DNA of 33,744 nt from Methanobacteriota archaeon (lineage in GTDB: Archaea > Thermoplasmatota > Thermoplasmata > RBG-16-68-12), in the NCBI GenBank assembly GCA_005878525.1, contig VBMB01000140.1:1-33744 (forward strand), given 5' to 3'. Below the pieces are notes generated by a model that was not told the origin of the DNA, did not search any database, and saw only the letters and a program-made list of their open reading frames with translations. Shown piece by piece: positions 24,380-32,083 of this stretch (position 1 is the stretch's first letter; the number at the start of each line of letters is the position of its first letter). The position numbers and the translations under genes were made by a program.

Positions 24380-24730
24380 CTACCGCTTCCGGCCTGGTCG
24401 CTTCTTTGGCAGCGACGACGCGAATCCGACCCCGCGCGCAACCCAAGTTTGGAGCGTGGCCTCCGTCCGGTATCCGGCCGGCGCCACGAGGAGCCAGCCT
24501 GCCATGGCACGGGCCCCGGCCAGGTCGAACGGTTTCGCGCCCGGTTCTTTCAACATCGCTTCGGTCGTCGCGGGCTCGATTCGCACAATGAGATCGTCGC
24601 CGTGGATGCCGACGCACATGTTGCCGCCGAGGAGGAAGGCGATTCCGCCGAACATTTCCTTCTCGGTGATTTCTTTGCGGCCCGCGAGCGCCTTGCGGAC
24701 TCGCGCGGCTTGAGACTGCGAATACGTCAT
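24380..24730 (-). CDS. TfoX N-terminal domain protein
   Basis: The 116-residue product matches the stand-alone TfoX/Sxy N-terminal domain: EITEKEMFGGIAFLLGGNMCVGI, then DDLIVRI and the late block ARAMAGWLLVAPAGYRTEATLQTWVARG, ending in a basic tail. In bacteria the domain occurs in competence regulators, but isolated copies are widespread in archaea and bacteria and have no settled function. ATG 24730 lies about 33 bases downstream of a TATA-like GGTTTTTGAAC. It is on the same strand as, and upstream of, the Ada-like fusion, with 222 bases between them holding the candidate operator. Confidence 0.85.
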   Translation of the reverse strand: MTYSQSQAARVRKALAGRKEITEKEMFGGIAFLLGGNMCVGIHGDDLIVRIEPATTEAMLKEPGAKPFDLAGARAMAGWLLVAPAGYRTEATLQTWVARGVGFASSLPKKRPGRKR

Positions 24731-24878
24731 GCGTTGCGGGAGGGCAAGCGCCCGCGGGTTCAAAAACCATGACCCGCCCGCGCGGCTCGTCGCTCCTTGG
24801 AAACAGGCGCTCCACGCACGACGTTCCCGGGCCGAATTCCGCACGTATTTCTACCCCCACCCCCTTCGGGCCGTTGGA

Positions 24879-25766
24879 ATGCCCACCCTCGAGGTCCGAG
24901 GGCTCAGCAAGTCCATCGACGGCCACCCGGTTCTGAAGGATGTGACCTTCGGACTTCAGGACGGCGAGTTGGCCGCGATTTTGGGTCCCTCGGGCGGCGG
25001 AAAGACCACCCTCTTTCGATGCATCCTGGGGGAACTGACGCCCGAGGCGGGGGAGATCTTCATCGATGGCCAGGAGGTCGGCCAGCTGCCGACGGAGCGC
25101 CGCGGAATCGGGGTCGTCTACCAGAGCTTCGCCCTCTTTCCGCACCTCTCCGTGGCGGACAACATCGGGTACGGATTGCGGGCCCGGCGGGTCCCGGCCG
25201 ACACCGCAAGTGAGCGGATCTCGGAGATGCTCGACCTCGTTCACCTGCAGGGAAAAGAAAATCGGTTTCCGCGTGAGCTCTCTGGCGGCGAACGGCAGCG
25301 GGTCGCCCTCGCTCGGGCGCTCTGCGTGGGTCCTAAGATTCTCCTCCTGGACGAGGCGTTCGGCTCGCTCGACGCGACGATGCGCACCCAAGTCGTGCAA
25401 GAAGTCCGATCGATCATCCGACGGCAGAAAGTGACGACCCTGTTCATCACCCACGATCAGGAAGAGGCGTTCATGTTCGCGCGGCGGATGATCGTGTTGA
25501 ACGACGGTCGGGTGGTCGCCTCCGGTTCCCCTGAGACGATGATGAAGCACTCAGACCCGTTCATCCAGGATTTCATGAAGATGGTGCTGTTCGCAGATGC
25601 CATCGTGCAGATGGGTCCGGACGGCGCCCCGTACATCACGCTCGACGGCGGCGCTAAGATTCCGGTGCACATCCCGGACGTCCGCGGGGGAGAGAAAGTC
25701 CACGTCATGGTGAAGAAAGGAGCTGAGGCCGAGCGGATCGAGGTGTGGCAACGCGATGCGAAATAA
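24879..25766 (+). CDS. ABC transporter ATP-binding protein
   Basis: The 295-residue importer ATPase shows Walker A GPSGGGKT (36-43), Q-loop Gln82, signature LSGGE (134-138), Walker B ILLLDEA (Asp158, Glu159) and switch His192 (ITHDQEEA). A C-terminal TOBE-like segment after about residue 235 (YITLDGGAKIPVHIP) places it in the CysA/PotA/FbpC/molybdate group of importers. ATG 24879 is about 30 bases downstream of an AT-rich CGTATTTCT, suggesting a leaderless message and the first gene of an operon. Its stop overlaps the binding-protein gene by 11 bases. The substrate is not apparent from the ATPase. Confidence 0.93.
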   Translation: MPTLEVRGLSKSIDGHPVLKDVTFGLQDGELAAILGPSGGGKTTLFRCILGELTPEAGEIFIDGQEVGQLPTERRGIGVVYQSFALFPHLSVADNIGYGLRARRVPADTASERISEMLDLVHLQGKENRFPRELSGGERQRVALARALCVGPKILLLDEAFGSLDATMRTQVVQEVRSIIRRQKVTTLFITHDQEEAFMFARRMIVLNDGRVVASGSPETMMKHSDPFIQDFMKMVLFADAIVQMGPDGAPYITLDGGAKIPVHIPDVRGGEKVHVMVKKGAEAERIEVWQRDAK

Positions 25767-26739
25767 GGTCCTCTCGATCGCCGCCCTCGTCCTGGCCGCG
25801 GGGCTCGCCCTGTCTCTCACGGACCTGTACAAAGTCCAGCAAGGGACCCTCGTCGTCTACACGACGCCCGCCCTCCGGGATCTGCTCGAGTCGCTGGTCG
25901 TCCCTCGGTTTCATGCGGCGACCGGCACGGACGTCACCCTCGTCTACGTGAGCGCGGGAGAGGAGTACAACCGGCTTCGGATGTCGGGCGGCCATCCGGA
26001 GGCTGATCTCTTCCTCCACGCGTCCCCGCTATACTTGGAAAAGGGATTCGCCGCGGGCTATTTCCTGCCGTTCCAAATCGGGCGGAACGCATCGGTCCCA
26101 CCGAATTTCGTGAGTCGGAGCGTGGCCGGAGGTCACCTGTGGTACGCGTTCGCCTGGAGTCCGCTCGCCCAGGTGTACGACCCCCAGCTCGGCGCCACGC
26201 CTGATCTCGCGTCCCTCGACACGACGTTCGGGTTTCCGCACCCCCTCTTGAGCAACAACGGCATCTATGCCGTCCTGTTCTTCGAGAATGTCTCGGCCGC
26301 CGCGGGGGCCCGAGCCTTGGCGCACACGGTCGTCCAGCCGGCCAACGCCCGTGCGAACATCCTCGGCGTCGCCGACGGAGCGTTCGACGTGACGTTGGGT
26401 TACGAAGGCGTCACATTGTTCTACCTGAAACAAGGGGCGCGGGTCGCGTTCGATCTCCCGGTCCTCGGGGGGCAACGGTTCCTGGTTCCCGTGATTTTCT
26501 CGGCGGGCATCGTCAAGGGCCATCCGAATCCGATGGCGATGGACTTCATCGATTTCCTGTACCGGGATGAGATTCAATCGAACATCAGCCGGTTCTACTT
26601 CCGCGCGGTCCTCCCGGGATTTTCCGACCCGCCGGGAGGCATTCCGCTCCCGGAGCCCGGGACGGTCGTCCTCAACTACGACTGGTCCCAATGGCGGACC
26701 CTGGAGTCCACGCTGCCGAAGTACGTCGTCGGGGGATGA
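25756..26739 (+). CDS. ABC transporter extracellular substrate-binding protein
   Basis: The 327-residue protein begins MRNKVLSIAALVLAAGLALS, a hydrophobic signal or membrane anchor (about residues 5-22) without a lipobox cysteine. It then has the first strand of a family-1 periplasmic-binding fold (GTLVVYTTPALRDLLESLVVPRF) and the hinge-like PEADLFLHASPLYLEKG. This resembles Fe(III), 2-aminoethylphosphonate or thiamine-type binding proteins that carry single ions or small charged solutes; I cannot choose among them. It would sit on the outer face of the membrane and deliver substrate to the adjacent permease. It overlaps the ATPase gene by 11 bases and is followed 28 bases later by the permease. 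Confidence 0.83.
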   Translation: MRNKVLSIAALVLAAGLALSLTDLYKVQQGTLVVYTTPALRDLLESLVVPRFHAATGTDVTLVYVSAGEEYNRLRMSGGHPEADLFLHASPLYLEKGFAAGYFLPFQIGRNASVPPNFVSRSVAGGHLWYAFAWSPLAQVYDPQLGATPDLASLDTTFGFPHPLLSNNGIYAVLFFENVSAAAGARALAHTVVQPANARANILGVADGAFDVTLGYEGVTLFYLKQGARVAFDLPVLGGQRFLVPVIFSAGIVKGHPNPMAMDFIDFLYRDEIQSNISRFYFRAVLPGFSDPPGGIPLPEPGTVVLNYDWSQWRTLESTLPKYVVGG

Positions 26740-26767
26740 CCGCGATTCTCGGGCGGAGGGGTTTTGG

Positions 26768-27616
26768 ATGAGATGGCCTTTCCGACGCACTGCGCTCGAG
26801 CGAACCATCTGGACCGTCATCGTCTGGTTTCTGTTCGGCCTGTTTGTGCTCGGTCCGTTGGCGACCGTCTTCGCCTTCAGCTTCACGTCGTCCGTGCTCA
26901 GCGGGACGGGGACCTTCACGCTGAAATGGTACGGCCAACTCTTCTCCCAACCGGGCCTCTACGGTCCGCTCATCCGCAGCTTCGAGATTGCGGTCATCGT
27001 CGTCGTCTTCCAGCTGCTGTTCGGGACGCTCATCGCCTACTCGACGGTCCGTGAGAAGGTCCTTGGCGCGAAGACGCTCGACACCCTGAGCAACATCACG
27101 ATCGCGGTGCCGAGCGTCGTGGTCGGGCTCGCCCTCCTATCGTTCTACGGTCCGTTCGGTCCGTTCGCGGCGATCACCCAATTCCTGTTCGGGAACCCCC
27201 TGTCGCTCACCTGGACGTTGTGGATCCTCGTATTCGCGCACATGATCGAAACGTTCCCGTATATGGTCCGCTCGATGGCGGCGGTGCTGGTCAAGCTGGA
27301 CACCCATCTGGAGAGCGCGGCCCGCAGTTTGGGAGCGAATCGCCTTCACGTCTTCCTGACGATTACGCTGCCGCAGCTGAAACCCGGGCTGGTCGCCGGA
27401 TCGGTCCTGGTCCTCTCTCGGAGCATTGCGGAGTTCGGGGCCACGATCATCGTCGTCTCGGCCGTACTCAAGACCGCACCGATCGCCATCTTCACGCAGG
27501 CCGAGGCGGGCTCCCTCGAGCTCGCGTCCGCGTACTCCGTCGTGCTGATGCTCGTGTCCTTCGTCGCGTATCTGTTGATGAGTCGATGGCTGCTCCGGGG
27601 CGAGACAATCGCCTAG
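26768..27616 (+). CDS. ABC transporter permease
   Basis: The 282-residue inner-membrane permease has about six hydrophobic helices. The cytoplasmic EAA loop at about residues 182-201 (LESAARSLGANRLHVFLTIT) docks on the ATPase. It is a single permease domain, like PotC or molybdate permeases, rather than the double-length FbpB form common with Fe(III) systems, so it probably works as a homodimer. ATG 26768 has a GGAGGGG site seven bases upstream. It is the third gene of the ATPase, binding protein, permease operon. Confidence 0.9.
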   Translation: MRWPFRRTALERTIWTVIVWFLFGLFVLGPLATVFAFSFTSSVLSGTGTFTLKWYGQLFSQPGLYGPLIRSFEIAVIVVVFQLLFGTLIAYSTVREKVLGAKTLDTLSNITIAVPSVVVGLALLSFYGPFGPFAAITQFLFGNPLSLTWTLWILVFAHMIETFPYMVRSMAAVLVKLDTHLESAARSLGANRLHVFLTITLPQLKPGLVAGSVLVLSRSIAEFGATIIVVSAVLKTAPIAIFTQAEAGSLELASAYSVVLMLVSFVAYLLMSRWLLRGETIA

Positions 27617-27626
27617 CCGCCGGTCT

Positions 27627-28085
27627 TCAGCCCCCGTAATGCCAGCCGAGCGATTCCAGAAAGATCGGCTTGCCCTTTCCTGGACCGACGTCGGCGACCT
27701 CGGCGAGGACGACCGGATGGTCCCCTTGGGGAATCTGATCGACCACATGACATTCGATCCAGCCCGCGCCATCCGCGAGCACGGGGAGGCCAGACGCGAT
27801 CCGCTCCGTCTTCACCTTTTCGAAGGCTCCATCGAGCACCAGTTCGGCGACATCCTGCGTGCCCTCTCGGAGAAATGAAACGGCGAAAGATTTGGATCGT
27901 CGGACATTCGCCAGGGTCCGGCTATCTTTGCGGAACGCGAACGCGACCAGTGTGGGCTTGAAGGACGTCTGCATCAGCCACGTTCCGAACATCAGCCAGT
28001 CCTTTCCATCCTCGGTCTGAGTGCCGACGATGTACGCGCCGTATGGAATTTGCTGGAGGACTTTCTTCTTCACTTTCTTGTCCAT
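27627..28085 (-). CDS. flavin reductase-like (split-barrel FMN-binding) protein
   Basis: The 152-residue product has the split-barrel flavin reductase-like domain: IPYGAYIVGTQ near the start, TWLMQTSFKPTLVAFAF (the S/T-rich FMN-binding strand), FAVSFL and the late HVVDQIPQGDHPVVLAEV. These proteins bind FMN and either reduce free flavin for a partner monooxygenase or carry out ferric or quinone reductions. No two-component monooxygenase is adjacent. ATG 28085 is chosen because GGTGGGG lies just upstream and a TATA-like TTGATTAG lies about 37 bases upstream; the frame stays open into the next gene. It converges on the ABC permease. Confidence 0.8.
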   Translation of the reverse strand: MDKKVKKKVLQQIPYGAYIVGTQTEDGKDWLMFGTWLMQTSFKPTLVAFAFRKDSRTLANVRRSKSFAVSFLREGTQDVAELVLDGAFEKVKTERIASGLPVLADGAGWIECHVVDQIPQGDHPVVLAEVADVGPGKGKPIFLESLGWHYGG

Positions 28086-28159
28086 TGCCCCACCGGTCCG
28101 CCAAACGGCTCCGTGGCTAATCAAGTCATGCGCACAAGCTTCGTCGGCCTTCCGTTCGT

Positions 28160-29122
28160 TCAGATCGATTCGTCGACTCGATTCAGCACTTGCAAGGCCT
28201 TCAGGGTGATCAGCTTGCTCGGCTCGCCGGGTTTCTCGAGGCCAAACGGCGTCGGCGCGTGCTTCGGATGCTTCGCGTACCATTCAGCCACGCCGCCCTC
28301 GGCGTCCGGATGGAGCGCGTCGAGGTTCCACTTCCCGTCCGGCCGCCTCTTCCCCCGGAGGAGATTCAGCGCGAATCGCAATCGGGGGTCCGCCCCGTAC
28401 CCCAGGGCGGTCATGAAATCGAGGCCGACGAGCAAATCGTAATAGTAGTGGACGGGGTAATGGAACCGGTACCACGGTGGGTATTCGGCGCCTTGTTTGT
28501 GTAGTTCTTTCCCCAGGTAATACTCGGCCCCGAGTTCGACCGCGCGCTTCATGCCCTCGGTCCACTTCTGTTTGGGATACACCGCGAAGGCGCTCATGCC
28601 CTCCCACGAGTCCAGGTTCCGACCAGTCCCAAAACAACTCCAGCCGCCGTTCTTGTCCCGATTCTTGACAAGCCACTCGAACGCCCCGCGGACCGCCGGA
28701 TGATCCGCGTAGCCGAATTGCACGAGGGCGCGCGTCGCGTTCCCGGTCGTGCAGAGGTGGCCCTTCTTGGAACCATCCATCGCGAACCCTCCATCATCCC
28801 TAGAGAATCGGTCGATCCAGAGCTCGCACGCCTTTTCGATTCGCGGATCGGCCTTGCTCAACCCGAGGTCCGCCAGCACGAGGAGCATCCAATTCGTGGA
28901 CAGATACTTCGGGTGGTAGAGGCTCTCTCCGCTCACCCACCATCCCGCAGGGTCCTCCTTCGTCAGGATCTGTTCGGCCCATCCTTTTCTCGTCATCATG
29001 TCTCTGGCGGCAACGACCACCGGGTCGTCAAGAGGTCTTCCGAGCAACCGAGTCAGCGTGAGATAGCGGACAGTCGGTTGGTCCTCTTCGAGCAGCCAGT
29101 CCAAGGCGCTTTTGGGCTTCAT
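28160..29122 (-). CDS. terpene cyclase/prenyltransferase-fold repeat protein
   Basis: The 320-residue protein is built of alpha-helical repeats with QW-like turns: RDDGGFAMDG (108-117), KNGGWSCFGTG (158-167) and PDGKWNLDAL (261-270). This is the alpha-alpha barrel seen in squalene-hopene cyclases, prenyltransferase beta subunits and related proteins. The acidic DXDD motif of true squalene cyclases is not visible and the protein is about half their size, so it is probably not a hopanoid cyclase. It has no signal or membrane segment. Its ATG overlaps the tag stop (ATGA), so it is translated with a DNA glycosylase; the functional link is unknown. Confidence 0.7.
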   Translation of the reverse strand: MKPKSALDWLLEEDQPTVRYLTLTRLLGRPLDDPVVVAARDMMTRKGWAEQILTKEDPAGWWVSGESLYHPKYLSTNWMLLVLADLGLSKADPRIEKACELWIDRFSRDDGGFAMDGSKKGHLCTTGNATRALVQFGYADHPAVRGAFEWLVKNRDKNGGWSCFGTGRNLDSWEGMSAFAVYPKQKWTEGMKRAVELGAEYYLGKELHKQGAEYPPWYRFHYPVHYYYDLLVGLDFMTALGYGADPRLRFALNLLRGKRRPDGKWNLDALHPDAEGGVAEWYAKHPKHAPTPFGLEKPGEPSKLITLKALQVLNRVDESI

Positions 29123-29736
29123 TTCCGGCGTGAGCCTCCTGGCCCGGGGCGCGTTCCCATGCCGTAGCGCTGATCGCTCCGGAAGCAGTCGGTGAGATGG
29201 TCGTTCACCATCCCGACCGCTTGCATGTACGCGTAGCAGATTGTCGAACCGACAAACTTGAAGCCTCGACTCTTCAGGTCCTCGCTCATTTCGTCCGATT
29301 CCTTTGTTCGTGCCGGGATTTGTTTCAAGGTCTTCCTCCGGCTCGGTTTCGGTCCACGACCCGCGAAACGCCAGATGTACGCGTCGAAGCTCCCGAACTC
29401 CTTTTCCACGATCAGGAAGGCTTTGGCATTTTCGATGGCGGCCGCGATCTTCGCTCGGTTCCGGATGATGCCGGCGTCGGCGAGGAGCGTCCGGACCTTC
29501 CTCGAATCGTATTGCGCGACTTTCACGGGATCGAATCCGTCGAAGGCTTTTCTGAACGCCTCGCGTTTCTTCAGCACCGTGAGCCAGGAGAGACCCGCCT
29601 GTGCCCCTTCCAGGACGAGGAATTCGAAAAGCTTGCGGTCGTCATGTTCCGGAACGCCCCACTCGGCGTCGTGATAGGCCAGGAGAGCCGGGTCCCCGAG
29701 AGCCCATTCGCACCGCTTGACCGAATCGTCGCGCAT
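29119..29736 (-). CDS. tag: 3-methyladenine DNA glycosylase I
   Basis: The 205-residue Tag-family glycosylase removes 3-methyladenine from alkylated DNA. The zinc-snap residues are present as Cys9 and His22 at the N-terminus and His180 and Cys184 (VNDHLTDC) at the C-terminus. The core has EWGVPEHDDRKLFEFLVLEG, AGLSWLTVLKKREAFR and FDGFDPVKVA, with a helix-hairpin-helix-like middle. ATG 29736 has AGGAG about six bases upstream; ATG 29751 and 29793 are alternatives, but the latter is too close to the TATA-like box. A small inverted repeat lies between that box and the start. With the Ada-like fusion 5 kb away, the region carries two separate activities against alkylated bases. Confidence 0.93.
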   Translation of the reverse strand: MRDDSVKRCEWALGDPALLAYHDAEWGVPEHDDRKLFEFLVLEGAQAGLSWLTVLKKREAFRKAFDGFDPVKVAQYDSRKVRTLLADAGIIRNRAKIAAAIENAKAFLIVEKEFGSFDAYIWRFAGRGPKPSRRKTLKQIPARTKESDEMSEDLKSRGFKFVGSTICYAYMQAVGMVNDHLTDCFRSDQRYGMGTRPGPGGSRRK

Positions 29737-29784
29737 CCGCGTCTCCTTCATCGCTGTCCGGGGCGCGCCGAAGCCAAACACCGC

Positions 29785-29809
29785 CCGATCCAATCGGTCA
29801 TATACAAAC
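29785..29809 (-). promoter_or_regulatory. tag promoter with adjacent inverted repeat
   Basis: The minus strand has a strong TATA-like GTTTGTATATG (29799-29809), followed immediately by the inverted repeat CCGAT-TGG-ATCGG (29785-29797). A repeat just downstream of the TATA box is where an archaeal repressor would block polymerase recruitment, so tag may be regulated. Confidence 0.5.
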
Positions 29810-29823
29810 TCCGCCGGATCGCC

Positions 29824-30714
29824 TCATCCGCTCGCATCGAGGAACTCGGACATGAGGTGCGCGGTCTCGCGGGGTTTCTCGACCATCGGGAAGTGTCCGG
29901 CATCGTCGATCACGGCGAACCTCGATCCTCGGATCCGTCGCGAAGCCTCCTCCGCCGACTGCCACGAGAACTGGGCGTCGTGGCGGCCGGAGAGGATGAG
30001 CGTGGGTGACCCGATTCGTGGGAAGTCCGCGTGCACGGAGGCGTCGCGTCGCCTCAACGCGAACCCCGTCGCCATGAACGCCCTTCGGCGGTCTCGCGGC
30101 ATCCACGCGGCGACGATCGCGTTCACCCAGGCGCCATCCGCGAACCGAGGGTCGTGGAAGACGGCGTTGGTCAGGAGTTTCCGAACGCTCTTCGGACCCG
30201 GTGCCCGGACGAAGCAGGGGAGGAGGAAGGGCAAATACATCCGGGCGGTCCGGCCGGGGAGTTTGGGCGTGAGTCCCGCGGCGTCGAGGAGGACGACCTT
30301 TGCCACGCGCGCCGGCCGGTCAAGGGCCAGCATGATCGCCAGGGTTCCACCCATTGAATTGCCAACGACCGCGAATCGGGGAAGATCGACGGCGTCGACG
30401 AATGCCGCGACGGCCTTGCGGTACGCCGTGAGCGTGCGGTCTTTTCCCGGGAGGGCGGAGCTGCGGCCCTGACACGGAAGATCGGGCGCAATCCAAGGAT
30501 GTCGAGCGCCGATCACCCAAGCGACCGGGAGCCAAACCTCCGCCCAGGTGGGCCACCCGTGGAGCAGAATGACGGGAAGTCCGCTGGTGGCGCCTCCCTG
30601 AAGATACCGGAACCGCACGCCGCCGGCTTCGACGAATCGTTCGGTCACCGAAGCCGGGAGAGGTTGTCCGGGGAGTGTGGCATCGGCCCGTGACGCGAGC
30701 GGTCCATCGGTCAT
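29824..30714 (-). CDS. alpha/beta hydrolase
   Basis: The 296-residue alpha/beta-hydrolase has the oxyanion-hole region LLHGWPTWAEVW (50-61), nucleophile elbow GNSMGG (Ser120), acid GRHD (Asp246) and catalytic His274 (DDAGHFPM). It lacks a signal peptide and is probably cytosolic. The family includes esterases, epoxide hydrolases, haloperoxidase-like and meta-cleavage product hydrolases, and nothing here chooses among them. ATG 30714 is the preferred start because it gives a normal 25-residue lead into the first strand; the frame continues upstream to 30915, overlapping the divergent sulfite-oxidase-like gene. Confidence 0.85.
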   Translation of the reverse strand: MTDGPLASRADATLPGQPLPASVTERFVEAGGVRFRYLQGGATSGLPVILLHGWPTWAEVWLPVAWVIGARHPWIAPDLPCQGRSSALPGKDRTLTAYRKAVAAFVDAVDLPRFAVVGNSMGGTLAIMLALDRPARVAKVVLLDAAGLTPKLPGRTARMYLPFLLPCFVRAPGPKSVRKLLTNAVFHDPRFADGAWVNAIVAAWMPRDRRRAFMATGFALRRRDASVHADFPRIGSPTLILSGRHDAQFSWQSAEEASRRIRGSRFAVIDDAGHFPMVEKPRETAHLMSEFLDASG

Positions 30715-30790
30715 GTTCTCGCGCGACGAAGGCCGGGTCTCAGATGAGCTTTCCTGTCCTCCGAGGTCGTCACGTCGGGCTGCTCTGACG

Positions 30791-31912
30791 ATGATTGCCA
30801 CGACGCTGACAACCGTCGACGCCAGCCAGCGAACCCTCGCAAGGCAAAAGACTCGGGAGGCCCTCCCGGGAGGCGGGAAGGAACGGGTGCGAATCCTCTC
30901 GGCCGAGCCACTCAATGCGGAGACGCCGCTCGAGGATCTCGGAGACGACCTGACCGCGCAATCTCAGTTCTTTGTGAGGAGTCACTTCCGCGGGCCAAAC
31001 CTGTCGCCGCGCGGGCACGTTCTGGAGGTCGTCGGTGCGGTCGAGCGGGCTCTACGGCTGAACCCGGCCGACCTCGAGGCGATGGGCACTCGCACCGTGA
31101 CGATGACGCTCGAGTGCGCGGGGAACGGTCGCACCGGACTCACGCCGCTCCCGTCGGGGGAGCCGTGGGGGCTCGGCGCGGTGGGCACAGCCCGATGGAC
31201 GGGCGTTCCCATGCGCGCCCTCCTGGAATTCGTACGCCCGAGACCGCATGCGGTCGAAATCCTCGCCATCGGCGCGGACCGAGGACGCCCACCGGACACC
31301 GTGGACGAGATTCCGTTCGCGCGGTCCCTCCCGCTCGCGAAGGCGAAGGACCCGGACACGCTCCTCGCCCTCCAGATGAACGGCCGGCCGATCCTCCCGG
31401 AGCACGGAGGGCCGGTCCGGCTGATCGTCCCGGGCTGGTACGGCATGGCGAGCGTGAAATGGCTCGAGCGGATCGAGGCTCTCGCGGAGCCGTTTCGCGG
31501 TTACTACCAGCTCGACCGGTATGTATACGATCACGCGGACGGCAACCCGCCGACCCCGGTTCGCACGATCCGCGTCCGCTCTGTCATCGTGTCTCCCCGG
31601 GACGGGGACGCCGCGCGCCGTGGCCAAGTGATCGTGCGCGGCAAGGCGTGGTCCGGCGAGGGTGTGGTCGTGAGAGTCCAGATCGGGGTGGACGGCGCCG
31701 AGCCGTCGCGGGACGCGACGCTCTTGCCTCCCATATCGCCGCATGCGTGGCGCGCGTGGGAATTCGCATGGGACGCAACGAACCCGGGCGGGCACGTCTT
31801 GCGATCCTATGCGACGGACGCGAAAGGCAATCGGCAGACCGACGTGGGCCGATGGAATCGATATGGTTACGGGAACAATGCCGCGCAGGCCGTTGTCGTC
31901 ACCGTGCAGTGA
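30791..31912 (+). CDS. sulfite oxidase-family molybdopterin oxidoreductase
   Basis: The 373-residue protein has the SUOX fold. QFFVRSHFRGPNLSPRG begins the molybdopterin domain, TLECAGNGRTG contains the molybdenum-ligand cysteine (Cys109), HGGPVRLIVPGWYGMASVKWL is the pterin-binding segment, and the C-terminal third (GKAWSGEGVVVRVQIGVDG, then EFAWDATNPGGHVL) is the Mo-co dimerisation domain. No heme domain and no twin-arginine or Sec signal are seen, so a soluble cytosolic sulfite or related oxidoreductase is likely. The cofactor would be the mono-pterin form, not the dinucleotide form used by the FdhF-like enzyme. ATG 30791 is used; GTG 30888 is an alternative closer to the conserved domain. 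Confidence 0.85.
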   Translation: MIATTLTTVDASQRTLARQKTREALPGGGKERVRILSAEPLNAETPLEDLGDDLTAQSQFFVRSHFRGPNLSPRGHVLEVVGAVERALRLNPADLEAMGTRTVTMTLECAGNGRTGLTPLPSGEPWGLGAVGTARWTGVPMRALLEFVRPRPHAVEILAIGADRGRPPDTVDEIPFARSLPLAKAKDPDTLLALQMNGRPILPEHGGPVRLIVPGWYGMASVKWLERIEALAEPFRGYYQLDRYVYDHADGNPPTPVRTIRVRSVIVSPRDGDAARRGQVIVRGKAWSGEGVVVRVQIGVDGAEPSRDATLLPPISPHAWRAWEFAWDATNPGGHVLRSYATDAKGNRQTDVGRWNRYGYGNNAAQAVVVTVQ

Positions 31913-32083
31913 CTGTAAGAAGGCCAGACGGCGACGATTGATGGCGACGCAATGCGGAAACTTCGCGTTCTCGGTCCGCAAACGGGGAAGCATGCGGACG
32001 AAGCGCGCACGGCCGCCTATCACGGCCGATAATTACCGGCGACGGGTTTATCGAACCCGGTGCGGCTTGGTTCGGCCAGAGCT

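Noticed and set aside
24261-25550. Long minus-strand frame (429 codons) opposite the ABC ATPase
   Set aside because: It is antisense to a gene with all Walker and signature motifs and has arginine- and proline-rich, low-information sequence typical of shadow frames.
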